From: a virus
Virus record (IMG/VR): IMGVR_UViG_3300027898_000025
Location: 1-34,917 of that record
Direction: 5' to 3' (one strand)
Length of the DNA: 34,917 nucleotides
Position numbers and translations under genes: made by a program
Notes under the pieces: generated by a model
Told to the model about the DNA's origin: nothing
The model's database searches: none
What the model saw: the letters and a program-made list of their open reading frames with translations, nothing else
Shown here: positions 16,121-24,515 of the stretch, piece by piece
Position numbering within the stretch: the stretch's first letter is position 1
Layout: each line of letters opens with the position of its first letter

Positions 16121-16471
16121 ATGAAAGACGGTCATTCCGGGCACCACAAGGAAGAGCACAAGGCTCATAGCGAGCACCATCACCACGCTGGCCACAAGGG
16201 CGCGGTTGTCCATGTCCATGCCAAAAAGAAGGGCGGCAAGGTCATGGAGGACGAGCGGACCAAGGAAGAGGTCAGCGAGGAGATGGAGGGCCACAAGCGC
16301 GGCGGCGAGGTCAAGGGCGAGGAAGCTCGTCATAGGCCTGATCGGCGGGCGCGGGGTGGACGCATGACGCCAAAATCTCCCTTTAGCGGGGCCGACACTG
16401 GCCGCGCATCCTACCAGTCCACGGTCAAGGGCGTGGACGAAGGCGGAAAGGGCAAAGAAGTCCGCCCTTAG
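16121..16471 (+). CDS. His-rich basic protein, paralogue of the protein after the portal (116 aa)
   Basis: AGGAG at 16107-16111 sits 9 bases before the ATG. Residues 5-33 are His-rich (HSGHHKEEHKAHSEHHHHAG), a possible metal-binding stretch. Residues 60-82 read RGGEVKGEEARHRPDRRARG then GRM, nearly the same as residues 62-84 of the protein at 8037-8672. The rest is charged and disordered. The two thus share a module (GGEVKG-x-EA-x-x-RPDRRARGG) placed in two structural operon positions. Function unknown; binding DNA, metal or a head surface are all possible. Confidence 0.6.
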   Translation: MKDGHSGHHKEEHKAHSEHHHHAGHKGAVVHVHAKKKGGKVMEDERTKEEVSEEMEGHKRGGEVKGEEARHRPDRRARGGRMTPKSPFSGADTGRASYQSTVKGVDEGGKGKEVRP

Positions 16472-16477
16472 CTCGCG

Positions 16478-16695
16478 GTGGCCGACTTGATGCGGCGGAG
16501 CGCCGCCGGCTGCCGCGGAGCGACTTTGCGCTCCCAGGAAAGGGCGAGGGACCGAAAGGTTCTGGTCCCGGCTCTTATCCGATCGAAGACCGAAAGCACG
16601 CGATCAATGCGCTTGCTCGCAGTTCAGGCAAGCCTGTCGAGGCGGCGGTACGCCGGAAGGTACATGCGAAGTACCCTGGCCTTGGGGAAGACTAA
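16478..16695 (+). pseudogene. Conserved small phage/bacterial protein gene with a frameshift near its start
   Basis: From the stop at 16693-16695 back to about 16490 one frame reads LDAAERRRLPRSDFALPGKG, EGPKGSGPGSYPIEDRKHAI and then NALARSSGKPVEAAVRRKVH before AKYPGLGED. I recognise this as a conserved small-protein family (FALPGKG...SYPI-D--HA-NALAR...AVRRKVHAKYP). No ATG, GTG or TTG exists in that frame. The GTG at 16478 is one frame off, and adding one G after its TTG codon would give MADLDAAERRRLP, exactly the expected beginning. So one base seems lost, in nature or in sequencing. A CTG start at LPRSDF, with GGAG upstream, is the other option. Its stop overlaps the next start (TAATG). 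Confidence 0.65.
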
Positions 16696-16940
16696 TGGCC
16701 GATTTCACGATCATGCCCGGCACGTTTCACGTTCGCGTGAACGATGGGCATTCCTCAGAAATCTATGAGATCGAGGCGGAGTCGCCAGATGAGGCGATGA
16801 CTAAGGCTGCCGTGAAGTGGGCGGCGCGTCCCGTTCGGCGCCGTCGGTCGCCTTCGCACACCGAAGATCATCTTGCCGAAGTCGCAGAGGATGTCGCAAA
16901 GGAGGAACCCGGTGCCGCAAGGCGTTCCCGGAACTCCTAG
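16695..16940 (+). CDS. Small hypothetical protein (81 aa)
   Basis: The ATG overlaps the preceding TAA (TAATG). It reads MADFTIMPGTFHVRVNDGHS, then SEIYEIEAESPDEAMTKAAVKWAARPVRRRR, and finishes with an acidic helical tail. The EIEA-S-DEA---A pattern is typical of a small beta-alpha unit that many phage proteins use, without a known function. Its end overlaps the start of the tail adaptor gene by 29 bases and contains that gene's AAAGGAGG ribosome-binding site. Confidence 0.55.
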   Translation: MADFTIMPGTFHVRVNDGHSSEIYEIEAESPDEAMTKAAVKWAARPVRRRRSPSHTEDHLAEVAEDVAKEEPGAARRSRNS

Positions 16941-17730
16941 TGGGCTCTACGATTTTTCGCTCAGCAACGGCGAGGTCGTGCTGGAAGCGTTCTCACGCTG
17001 CCAGATCCGCGCGACCTCACTGACCGTTTATCACATGCGGGACGCCTATCGGTCGCAGAACCTATGCCTCCAAGCCTGGGCCAACAAGGGCGTCAATCTC
17101 TTCCAGCAAGTTCAGGGCGTCGTCCAGCTTGTCGTCGGGCAGGGCACTTATCTGATGCCCGACAACATCGTGTCGATCACCGATGCCTACTACAATACAA
17201 TCCTCTCGACCGGACCTGGACCGGATTGGGATGCTCCGGTCAACGACTGGCTTGAACCGCAGGTATCGGCCGATCCACAAGTGGTGATCACTCAGAGCCA
17301 GGACCGCTGGCTGATGCCGCGAGGTCGCGCCGACATCGCGATGATCCCGAACAAACAATATGATGGCTTGCCGACTATCTACTGGTTCAACCGGTTGGGG
17401 CCGCCTGGCCAGACCACGCTTACTTTCTGGCAGCCGCCACTATTCGGCTACCCGCAAGCCGCAGTCACCTATTTTGCGTTACGACAGATCCAGGACGCCA
17501 ATCTCGCGAATGGCGAGACACCTGACGTAGCGAACCGCGCGCTTGACGCGCTGTGCGCCGATGTGGCCTTCCGTCTGGCTCGCAAATATGCGCCGCAACT
17601 GATCGGCGCTCCGAATACCGGTGGCTTGCTCGACGACAAGATGGAATCGTGGGCGTTGTTCGCCGCCGAGGATACCGAGAAGGCCGAGGTGTTCATCGCA
17701 CCTCGGCTCGCTGCATACTGGAAAGTGTGA
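16912..17730 (+). CDS. Tail adaptor / head-tail connector-type structural protein (272 aa)
   Basis: The start is GTG at 16912 because AAAGGAGG lies 6 bases before it; an upstream in-frame TTG has no such site. The sequence MPQGVPGTPSGLYDFSLSNG, EVVLEAFSRCQIRATSLT, then RDAYRSQNLCLQAWANKGVNLFQ and VGQGTYLMPDNIVSITDAYY matches a widespread podovirus virion protein (LSNGEIV-EAFERC-IR ... R-SLNL-L--WAN-G-NLW). That protein is usually encoded between capsid and tail genes. The last part (ALDALCADVAFRLARKYAP) is helical. A role in closing or extending the portal is likely; the precise ring is not known. Confidence 0.65.
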   Translation: MPQGVPGTPSGLYDFSLSNGEVVLEAFSRCQIRATSLTVYHMRDAYRSQNLCLQAWANKGVNLFQQVQGVVQLVVGQGTYLMPDNIVSITDAYYNTILSTGPGPDWDAPVNDWLEPQVSADPQVVITQSQDRWLMPRGRADIAMIPNKQYDGLPTIYWFNRLGPPGQTTLTFWQPPLFGYPQAAVTYFALRQIQDANLANGETPDVANRALDALCADVAFRLARKYAPQLIGAPNTGGLLDDKMESWALFAAEDTEKAEVFIAPRLAAYWKV

Positions 17731-17734
17731 TCTG

Positions 17735-18478
17735 ATGGGCTGGGCTGATCGCGCTGGTCAGGCTACGGTCGATCCGCAAAGGCCACGTGCCTTCGGTGTG
17801 TGCGACGACTGCGGAGAATGGTACAATCGGCACAATCTCCGTGATCAATACGAGTGGTACGGCGCCGAGCTGACGGATACGCATCGGCGCGTCTGCGCTC
17901 GATGCCTTTCCAAGCCACAGGATCAGCTCCGTCCGATTTTGCTGCCGCCCGATCCGGTTCCGATCATTGATCCACGCCCGGAATATCCTAGCGTCCTGCA
18001 AAATCAGAATGGGTTTTCGTACTACGTCGGCCCACAAGGCACGACCATTATCAAACCGGTCGTCGCCGAACTCGACCCGACGATGCCGCTACCCAACAAA
18101 GCGGCGGTGCTGGCATCGGCTGCGAGTGGATGGGGCGAGCCGATGCCGGCGACTCTGATCGACCGCGGCGGCACGATCACGCTCTCTGGCGTTGGGCAGA
18201 TGATCACGGCCCCGAACCCTGCGCGTACCTATCTCTTGCTGTTCAATCCGGCGTCTGGGCTCTTGGCGGCAGCGCAGGGCATGCCGCCGGTCTTGGGGAT
18301 CTCGTCCGCCAATGTGCTGTCTCCAACCCAGGCTGAGACTGGGACGATCTTCGTGGGAACCGGATCAGGAGTGCTGCAAAACGGCACGAAGATTCCTCCG
18401 GATCCCGTATGGCTAGGTTCCGTTTGGGTGTTGGGCTTGATTCCCGGCCAGCCGTTCTTCGCTTGGGAGAATGGCTGA
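17735..18478 (+). CDS. Zinc-ribbon structural protein (247 aa)
   Basis: ATG at 17735, 4 bases after the previous stop. Four cysteines in two pairs, C23-x-x-C26 (VCDDCGEWY) and C54-x-x-C57 (VCARCLSK), form a likely zinc ribbon at residues 20-60. A Pro-rich linker (LLPPDPVPIIDPRPEYPS) and a beta-rich C-terminal half follow (TITLSGVGQMITAPNPARTYLLLFN). The second half resembles a carbohydrate-binding or virion beta-sandwich. It bridges the tail adaptor and the fibre module and has no signal peptide, so it probably stays cytoplasmic or in the virion. The stop overlaps the next start. Confidence 0.55.
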   Translation: MGWADRAGQATVDPQRPRAFGVCDDCGEWYNRHNLRDQYEWYGAELTDTHRRVCARCLSKPQDQLRPILLPPDPVPIIDPRPEYPSVLQNQNGFSYYVGPQGTTIIKPVVAELDPTMPLPNKAAVLASAASGWGEPMPATLIDRGGTITLSGVGQMITAPNPARTYLLLFNPASGLLAAAQGMPPVLGISSANVLSPTQAETGTIFVGTGSGVLQNGTKIPPDPVWLGSVWVLGLIPGQPFFAWENG

Positions 18479-18924
18479 TGCGCTGGTTGGCACTCTTCCT
18501 CTTGCTGATCTCGACGCCGGCATGGGCGACAAGCTCGATTGACCCGAATCAGCCGGCCGGGACAACTTATACCTCGGAACCGACCCGGAACAATTTCGCG
18601 GCTTTTGCCGCCGATGTGAATGCCCAGCAGAATTGCAATCGCGGTTCTATCCCCCCAGCCAATCCGCAAACTGGATATTGTTGGCTGAATGTCCTGAGTC
18701 CGACGACATATTGTTATGAAGTTTATTCTGGCTCGGGGTGGGTTCCGGTTTTTGCGATGTATCCGACGACCAATACTGTGGCTATGGCCGTGCAGCTACC
18801 GATTACCGCCCAGGCGATATTGACCGATGATTCAGGTAGATATCTGCTGACCGATCCTTCAACGGGCTCCCTGCTCACTACTCCTACGACAACATTTTCG
18901 GTGTGGCAATGCGTCGCGCAGTGA
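18478..18924 (+). CDS. Exported small fibre-like protein, paralogue A (148 aa)
   Basis: ATG overlaps the previous stop (TGATG). Residues 1-17, MRWLALFLLLISTPAWA, are a classical signal peptide with an AWA cleavage site. The mature part starts TSSIDPNQPAG and contains TRNNFAAFAADVNAQQNCN, TGYCWLN, YCYEVYSGSGWVPVFA. These match the protein at 20763-21236 residue for residue in many places, including all four mature cysteines. The C terminus has short repeats (ILTDDSGRYLLTDPSTGSLLT). The RNNF-x-A...D-N--Q segment resembles a small domain seen near the start of phage fibre proteins. Role unknown. Confidence 0.6.
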   Translation: MRWLALFLLLISTPAWATSSIDPNQPAGTTYTSEPTRNNFAAFAADVNAQQNCNRGSIPPANPQTGYCWLNVLSPTTYCYEVYSGSGWVPVFAMYPTTNTVAMAVQLPITAQAILTDDSGRYLLTDPSTGSLLTTPTTTFSVWQCVAQ

Positions 18925-20717
18925 TTGCATTCCTGACGTTGTGGTGCGCTATTGTCTTCGGTCCTTCGGACGGACGCGCACAGAGCGCTTGTCCCGCGCC
19001 GCTACCTGCCGGCACTCTATGTTTCCCGTTTCCAGCCTACACGAATGCGGCGCCTCCTGTCACGACGCCCGCGTCAACCGATCGGACGCCCTACGTGCAG
19101 GGTTCGGTGACCCATTTCATCGGGCCGTGGGCGGTGAATGACGTTCGCCAATGGGGAGCGGTGGGCGACGGCGTGACGGATGACTCTGGTCATATCCAGG
19201 CCTGTCTTAGCGCCCAGCCGCCGGGCGGTTGCTTCGCCGGGGGCAAGCGGTATTTCATCGGTAGCGGCGTGCAGATTCCAGCCGGTTCGACCTTGGACTG
19301 CGGCTATGGGATGGGAGACCTCGGCAGCCATACCAGCACACAGAGCAACCTCAACATCTACCCGGCGCTTCTGCTGACTCCAGGCAGCGGCGAGATCACC
19401 GCCAGCGGCCCCTCGGCTCGGGTCAAAGGCTGCCTGATCCTCAACAAGAACCTGACCTTTCCGGTGGCGGATAGCAGCGGCTTCGCCGGCATCGCCGTCG
19501 CCGATAACGGAAACGCTAGTTTCAATGTGGTGGATAGCGAGATCCTCGGCTTCGATACTACGATCTGGATCACCGGCAACCGGCCTTACTTGCAGCATCT
19601 GATCCTCGATGGTACGGGGATTTCAAAAGCCGCCCTCGAAATTGATGTCGGTAACACCGATAGCGGTATCGCCGACGACGTTAAGATCCAAACTGGGCAG
19701 TCTGCACCGTTTAGTTGCCCGAACGGCGAGCGCCCAGGTACAGGGGTACGTGTGGCCGGGACGCCTATCGGCGCCGCCGGCATTTTCATGAACAATATCG
19801 TCTCGCAGCCGTTTCAGACGGCTGATTACGAGTTCGATAATTCGGTGATTGCCCAGAATATCTGGGCAGACGGCGCTGGGATTGCGTGTGGTTTTGGCAG
19901 TTCAATCGGCGTTCTAATCAATAATCCCGGAGCAACCGTACAGATCGATACCCTGACGGCCGGGGATATGAATGTGCCGCTGGCGGTCAAAAATGGGTTG
20001 CTGATCGTAAACCAGATTTACGCGGAGTTGGCTGGCAGCGACGGAATCGAAGTAGGAACAAATTCGACCGCAGGACAAATATATGCGACGCAAGTTCAAA
20101 TCGTCAGTGTAGGTCGGGTGAGCGGATATGGAGTTAACTTAGAAAATGTAAACTCTAGGTTCTCTGCAAATCAGGCAACCATCCTTAGCGCCAACGGTTC
20201 CGCGGCCCCGTATGTCGCCAATACCTCCGGCTCCAATATGTACATGGGTGGGAGCGGGAACAAACAAAACCTAGTTTACATCGGCAATCTTCGCACGGAT
20301 CTATCCGTCACCACCAGCCCCTATAGCACTAATCTGTTCGCTGGAACGGGCAGTGACCCGATGCTGGCCGGGCTGAAACCCTCTCCCGGACCGATATGCA
20401 GCGACGTTGGTAGTGGCGGTACGTGCGCATTGGATTCATCGAATAGTGACCAGAATGCTGGCACGCTTGTCATTACCGCCGGGTCGGGAGCCTTGGCGGC
20501 GGGCGAGTTCGATCTCGCGATGCCGGTTAGTTTCGCCTCTGGTCAGGCGTGTGTTGCTGCTCTACAGGTTGGAACCGGCGTTTGGGATCGCTTGGCCGGT
20601 TTTACCGTTGTGGGGCCATTGTCCGGGAACGTCGTGGCCTTCGATTGGTCAAACAATAGTGTCAACCTGACACCGGGCGAGACCTATAAATTCGCGTACA
20701 ATTGCCGCCCGCTATGA
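18909..20717 (+). CDS. Pectate-lyase-type beta-helix tailspike with signal peptide (602 aa)
   Basis: ATG at 18909 (a GTG two codons earlier is also possible); it overlaps the end of the previous gene. Residues 1-25 form a signal-peptide-like start (MRRAVIAFLTLWCAIVFG then PSDGRAQSA). Residues about 76-101 carry VRQWGAVGDGVTDDSGHIQA, the hallmark of the pectate lyase 3 superfamily used by many tailspikes. A right-handed beta-helix with repeated short strands follows to about residue 480. The C-terminal part (FDLAMPVSFASGQACVAALQ onward) looks like a separate receptor-binding or trimerisation beta domain. Expected role: binding and perhaps cutting host surface polysaccharide. Catalytic residues cannot be named by eye. 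Confidence 0.75.
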   Translation: MRRAVIAFLTLWCAIVFGPSDGRAQSACPAPLPAGTLCFPFPAYTNAAPPVTTPASTDRTPYVQGSVTHFIGPWAVNDVRQWGAVGDGVTDDSGHIQACLSAQPPGGCFAGGKRYFIGSGVQIPAGSTLDCGYGMGDLGSHTSTQSNLNIYPALLLTPGSGEITASGPSARVKGCLILNKNLTFPVADSSGFAGIAVADNGNASFNVVDSEILGFDTTIWITGNRPYLQHLILDGTGISKAALEIDVGNTDSGIADDVKIQTGQSAPFSCPNGERPGTGVRVAGTPIGAAGIFMNNIVSQPFQTADYEFDNSVIAQNIWADGAGIACGFGSSIGVLINNPGATVQIDTLTAGDMNVPLAVKNGLLIVNQIYAELAGSDGIEVGTNSTAGQIYATQVQIVSVGRVSGYGVNLENVNSRFSANQATILSANGSAAPYVANTSGSNMYMGGSGNKQNLVYIGNLRTDLSVTTSPYSTNLFAGTGSDPMLAGLKPSPGPICSDVGSGGTCALDSSNSDQNAGTLVITAGSGALAAGEFDLAMPVSFASGQACVAALQVGTGVWDRLAGFTVVGPLSGNVVAFDWSNNSVNLTPGETYKFAYNCRPL

Positions 20718-20762
20718 GACTGATAGCGTTCGTCGCCAATCCGCTGGGTCATTGAGGAGCCA

Positions 20763-21236
20763 ATGCGCCGCGTTTCCCCTTTGATCGCGGCAGCACCGAT
20801 CGCATGCTTGGTCCGCGCGATCGTCATCATCGTCGCCGTCCTGGTCCTTGGCGTGCAGCCTTTTGTTGCCAAGGCCAATAGCACGATCAACCCGGCGATG
20901 CCTCAATCCGGCGTGCCCTACAACTCAGTTCCGATCAGAAACAACTTCCAAGCCGGCGCGAACGATATCAACGGTTTGCAGACCTGCAATCAGGGCGCGA
21001 CGCCCCCCTCGGCCCCGAACACCGGATATTGTTGGCTGAACACCAGCAATTCGGCGCTTTGGTGCCGCGAAATCTACAACGGCGTGTTGAGCACCTGGAC
21101 GCCGGTCTACGCGATAAATCCGATCACGCAACAGGTTACGTTTGGGTCGTGCGCCGTCACCCCCTCACTAGCCTTGGGGTTGTACTCTGGTGGAACGCTG
21201 GGTCTCTATAGTGGAGGGTCGCTTGGCTTATATTAG
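20763..21236 (+). CDS. Exported small fibre-like protein, paralogue B (157 aa)
   Basis: GAGGAG lies 3 bases before the ATG. A long hydrophobic segment (LVRAIVIIVAVLVLGVQPFV) forms a signal peptide or anchor ending near KANS. The mature part, STINPAMPQSGVPYNSVPIR then NNFQAGANDINGLQTCNQ and TGYCWLN, LWCREIYNG, aligns closely with the protein at 18478-18924. Four cysteines sit at the same places. The C terminus is a short tandem repeat, LGLYSGGT-LGLYSGGS-LGLY. The two paralogues lie on either side of the tailspike gene, which suggests duplication. Function unknown. Confidence 0.6.
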   Translation: MRRVSPLIAAAPIACLVRAIVIIVAVLVLGVQPFVAKANSTINPAMPQSGVPYNSVPIRNNFQAGANDINGLQTCNQGATPPSAPNTGYCWLNTSNSALWCREIYNGVLSTWTPVYAINPITQQVTFGSCAVTPSLALGLYSGGTLGLYSGGSLGLY

Positions 21237-23940
21237 ACGGACTCTCTATGGGGCGCTGGTTGCCCTGGTCTCGGCTGGTCCTGCCGCGGCTCAGACAACG
21301 ACCCTTGTGGGGAATATTGCGACACCGACGACGGTGCCGATGGTATCCTTCAACAATTGTTTTTATGTCGGGCAGGGAGTTAGCGGATCAACCGGAACCG
21401 ATACCAAGCTTTGTGCGAGCACAGCGGCTGGCTGGGCGAACGCTTTCGGCTTGGCGCCGATTACGACGATCGGTTCGGGACTAACTCTCAGTTCCGGCGT
21501 CTTAGCGGCAACTGGCGGCGGCGGGACGCCCGGCGGATCAAATCAAGCTGCACAGATCAACAGCTCCGGCTCCTTTGGCGCGATCGGCCCCACAGCGAGC
21601 AACCTCTTTGGCTGGAACGCATCGGGGATCGCGACCCCAATCGTGCTGGGAACGAATCTATCGCTGTCAGGCTCGACGCTGAATGCCACTGGCGGCAGCG
21701 GAACGCCGGGCGGGTCGAACGGCCAGATTCAGTATAACAATTCCGGCGCGTTTGGCGGCTTTACCTTCAGCGGCGGCATGACGGTTACGCCATCAACCGG
21801 CGTTGTCGTGCTTGGCAATCCGGGGCCTTCCACCCTCGGCGGAATCGAGAGCATCGCGCAGGCTGCCGGCGAGTTCGTTCAGTACATCGACACATCCGGA
21901 GTCCCGCATCTGGCGACGCCATCCGGCGGCGGTAATTTCAGCGGCCCCGGAAGTGCTGTCTCCAATGACCTCGTCTCGTTCAATGGCACGTCCGGCACCG
22001 TAGGCCAGGATAGTGGCATTCTCTCGACCAACGTCGTCACCGCGGCGGCCACGCTAACTTCAAATGCCCTGACCTTGGGCGGCGGCTCCAAGGCAGTTTC
22101 CGTGCTCGGGTCTCTCGGCACGACGACGACCTTGCTGCATGGCAACGGCGCCGGCCCACCATCCTTCGGCGCGGTTGTCCTGACGACCGATGTGAGCGGC
22201 GTCCTGCCCCTGGCAAACGGCGGGAGCAATGCGGCCCTGACGGCAGCCGCTGGGGCCGTCCCCTATTCCACAGGCAGCGCGTTGGCATTGCTGGCCGCCG
22301 GCACGTCGGGGCAATTCTTAGAGTCTCAGGGCGCGGCCCCGCCGATTTGGGGCTCGCCTTCCGGTTCAGGCACAGTCGGAAGCTGCTCGACGGCGGATGC
22401 GCTGGCCTACTACGCCGCGACAGGAACGACGACTAGCTGCTTGGCTGGCGTCGGCACTTCGGGGCAGGTGTTGACCAGCAACGGCACGGGCGTTGCGCCG
22501 ACATTCCAGGCCGCTGGCGGTTTCACGGCGCCCACGCTTTCCCCCGGCTTGGCTACGACGCCGGGAACCTACAATGCCGGCGCGCAAACTCTTACATCAG
22601 GCAGCACGCTGTCGCCGCAGATTTTCTACAAGGCGGAAACATCGAGCTGCACCCTCAACTCGACCTGCAATTCGCCATCGACAAACGACACGGCTCTGTT
22701 GCCGACATTCACCAATGCGAGCCTGACGGGGACTCTGCCAAATCCGAGTACGGTGGGTTCTGGCTCGTACCAGATCGGCTATGACGGCACTCACAGCTAT
22801 TCGGTGACGACGGTCGGTGGCACCGCCAGCATCTACGGTTGCGGCACGCCCGGAACGACGGTCTCGGGAATCGCCTACCAGACTCAGTTCGTTACCGACG
22901 GCACGAATTATCAGTGCATCCCGAGCGGCGCGAGCAGTGGTTCCGGCGTGACCAGCGTCGGGCTGACGGTCCCGGCCGCGTCGATCTTCGGTGTCACGGG
23001 ATCGCCGGTTACGACGAGCGGCAATCTCGGGCTGACAACGACCGTGACCTCGGGCGGTGTACTCTATGGATCTTCTGGGACGCAGGTCGCGTCGAGCGGC
23101 GCACTGACGGTAAATGCCCTTGTCAAGGGCGGTGGGGCTGGGACGGCTCCAAGTCCCTCGTCCGTGACAGACAACGGCACGATCGTAAATGCGAGCGCCG
23201 AGCCTATCCAAGTCGCTCAGGCATATTCGACTCCGGGCGCTCTGACCGATGCGTCAACGGTCGCGGTGAACGCCGCTCTCAGCAACAATTTCACCTTGCT
23301 GATGACTTCCGGGATCGGCGCGACCCGCGCGTTGGGCAATCCGTCGAATTTGGTTGCTGGGCAAGTTCTGAACTTCGTCGTCACTCAGGACCCTACAGGC
23401 GGCCGGTTGCTGACTTTCGGGTCGGATTACACGGGGACCATTGCCCTGAATGCCGGGGCAAACGCGGTAACGCCGTTCTCGTGCGTGGCAAACACCTCCT
23501 CGACCTTGCAGTGTGCGGGCGGGGCCTCGATCACTCCGGCCATCGCGCAAAGCTCTCCGTCGAACCCGACCGGCACGACATCGACGACGCCGGTCATGAT
23601 GGGGCTCGCCGGCACGCTGACCCCACTTTATAAAACCCGCATGTTCGTCTCGATCCAAGGGACGATTGCCAATTCGACGATCTCCGATGGGGCGACGGTG
23701 CGCTGCTATTTCGGGACGAGCACGGCGCCGACCAATGGTGCCGCCCTTACCGGGACCGCGATCGGCTCGGCCCGCACAAACTCGACGCTGATCGCCGGGG
23801 CCGGGGTGCCGTTCTCATGTGGGGGCTGGGTGACGGGCCTCACAGCCAACACGGCATACTGGATCGACGCGGCGGTTGCTGCGGTTACGGGCGGGACGGC
23901 CTCGATTACCGCCGTCGATATCTCCGCAAATGAGTTCTAA
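21223..23940 (+). CDS. Large tail fibre-like protein with signal peptide (905 aa)
   Basis: TTG at 21223 is chosen because GGAGGG precedes it by 4-5 bases and because it opens directly on a signal peptide (AYIRRTLYGALVALVSAGPA then AAQ). GTG codons at 21190 and 21211 are possible. The protein is Gly/Ser/Thr-rich with tail-fibre repeats: GTPGGSN-(x)-QI-x-N-SG twice, and GTSGQ(F/V)L-(x)-S-(x)-G-(x)4-P twice. The last 125 residues (PVMMGLAGTLTPLYKTRMFV to VDISANEF) resemble a C-terminal domain found on other phage fibres. Few cysteines. It overlaps the previous gene by 14 bases. Confidence 0.7.
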   Translation: MAYIRRTLYGALVALVSAGPAAAQTTTLVGNIATPTTVPMVSFNNCFYVGQGVSGSTGTDTKLCASTAAGWANAFGLAPITTIGSGLTLSSGVLAATGGGGTPGGSNQAAQINSSGSFGAIGPTASNLFGWNASGIATPIVLGTNLSLSGSTLNATGGSGTPGGSNGQIQYNNSGAFGGFTFSGGMTVTPSTGVVVLGNPGPSTLGGIESIAQAAGEFVQYIDTSGVPHLATPSGGGNFSGPGSAVSNDLVSFNGTSGTVGQDSGILSTNVVTAAATLTSNALTLGGGSKAVSVLGSLGTTTTLLHGNGAGPPSFGAVVLTTDVSGVLPLANGGSNAALTAAAGAVPYSTGSALALLAAGTSGQFLESQGAAPPIWGSPSGSGTVGSCSTADALAYYAATGTTTSCLAGVGTSGQVLTSNGTGVAPTFQAAGGFTAPTLSPGLATTPGTYNAGAQTLTSGSTLSPQIFYKAETSSCTLNSTCNSPSTNDTALLPTFTNASLTGTLPNPSTVGSGSYQIGYDGTHSYSVTTVGGTASIYGCGTPGTTVSGIAYQTQFVTDGTNYQCIPSGASSGSGVTSVGLTVPAASIFGVTGSPVTTSGNLGLTTTVTSGGVLYGSSGTQVASSGALTVNALVKGGGAGTAPSPSSVTDNGTIVNASAEPIQVAQAYSTPGALTDASTVAVNAALSNNFTLLMTSGIGATRALGNPSNLVAGQVLNFVVTQDPTGGRLLTFGSDYTGTIALNAGANAVTPFSCVANTSSTLQCAGGASITPAIAQSSPSNPTGTTSTTPVMMGLAGTLTPLYKTRMFVSIQGTIANSTISDGATVRCYFGTSTAPTNGAALTGTAIGSARTNSTLIAGAGVPFSCGGWVTGLTANTAYWIDAAVAAVTGGTASITAVDISANEF

Positions 23941-23950
23941 GAGGATGACG

Positions 23951-24511
23951 ATGATGCTGAAAAGACTGTTCCTCGCATTTGCGTTGGTGCTCGCACTGGC
24001 GCAGGGCGCAAATGCTGCCAGCCGATCGGCATGGACCGCAGGTAACGGGGTCGGTTATACATGGACCGCCGTAATGGCGTCCGGGGATATGACCTCGCTT
24101 GCCAACGGCAGTACAGTTCTATCGAGCGCCAGCTCGATCACAAACCAGACCGCTCAAGATCAGTTTATGGATCTTGGCGGGGTCTGGACTGTTGCCAGCG
24201 CAACGCCCCCGGCCGGCGCTTACATCGGCATCTATCTAGTGCCTCTGAATAGTGATGGCGCGACGTTCGGAACGGGAGAAATGGCCTCCGGTTCGACCAT
24301 CACTCGCGCCCCGGCTGCCGGTCTTGTTTGCAGCATGCCGCAAGAAACCGCCGCCGCCACAACGACACTCGCAGGAACTTGCACCGGGATCATCATCCCG
24401 CCCGGTAGCTTTAGGATCGCCGTATTCAATGGCTCCGGTGCGGGGTTAAGTTCAACCGCGGGCAACAACACCCTGCTTTATCGTACCTACAATATCAACC
24501 TCAACAACTGA
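23951..24511 (+). CDS. Exported beta-rich protein (186 aa)
   Basis: Three in-frame ATGs occur at 23945, 23951 and 23954; AAGAGG at 23939-23944 best fits the second. MMLKRLFLAFALVLALAQGA then NAASRS is a textbook signal peptide. The mature protein is Ser/Thr/Gly-rich with strands (GVGYTWTAVMASGDMTSLAN, AGAYIGIYLVPLNSDGATFG) and two cysteines. It is likely a small adhesin- or fibre-tip-like beta-sandwich. It resembles domains at the end of phage fibre proteins that end in NLYRTYNINL-type strands. No enzyme motif. Confidence 0.55.
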   Translation: MMLKRLFLAFALVLALAQGANAASRSAWTAGNGVGYTWTAVMASGDMTSLANGSTVLSSASSITNQTAQDQFMDLGGVWTVASATPPAGAYIGIYLVPLNSDGATFGTGEMASGSTITRAPAAGLVCSMPQETAAATTTLAGTCTGIIIPPGSFRIAVFNGSGAGLSSTAGNNTLLYRTYNINLNN

Positions 24512-24515
24512 TCTT

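Noticed and set aside
16478-16768. 96-codon frame starting at GTG 16478
   Set aside because: Past the first few codons the conserved protein family is read in a different frame; the 96-residue product is compositionally unlike a protein.
17621-17734. Upstream extension of the zinc-ribbon gene
   Set aside because: The extension overlaps the tail adaptor gene and reads as Arg/Ser/Cys-rich shadow; ATG 17735 opens directly on the conserved protein.
19850-19868. Inverted repeat TGCCCAGA-ATA-TCTGGGCA in the tailspike gene
   Set aside because: Single short coding-region dyad with no composition change or gene boundary near it.
22597-23658. Long minus-strand and alternate plus-strand frames inside the 905-residue fibre gene
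   Set aside because: They are Arg-rich, low in hydrophobic order and lack ribosome-binding sites; typical shadows of GC-rich Thr/Ser/Gly-coding DNA.
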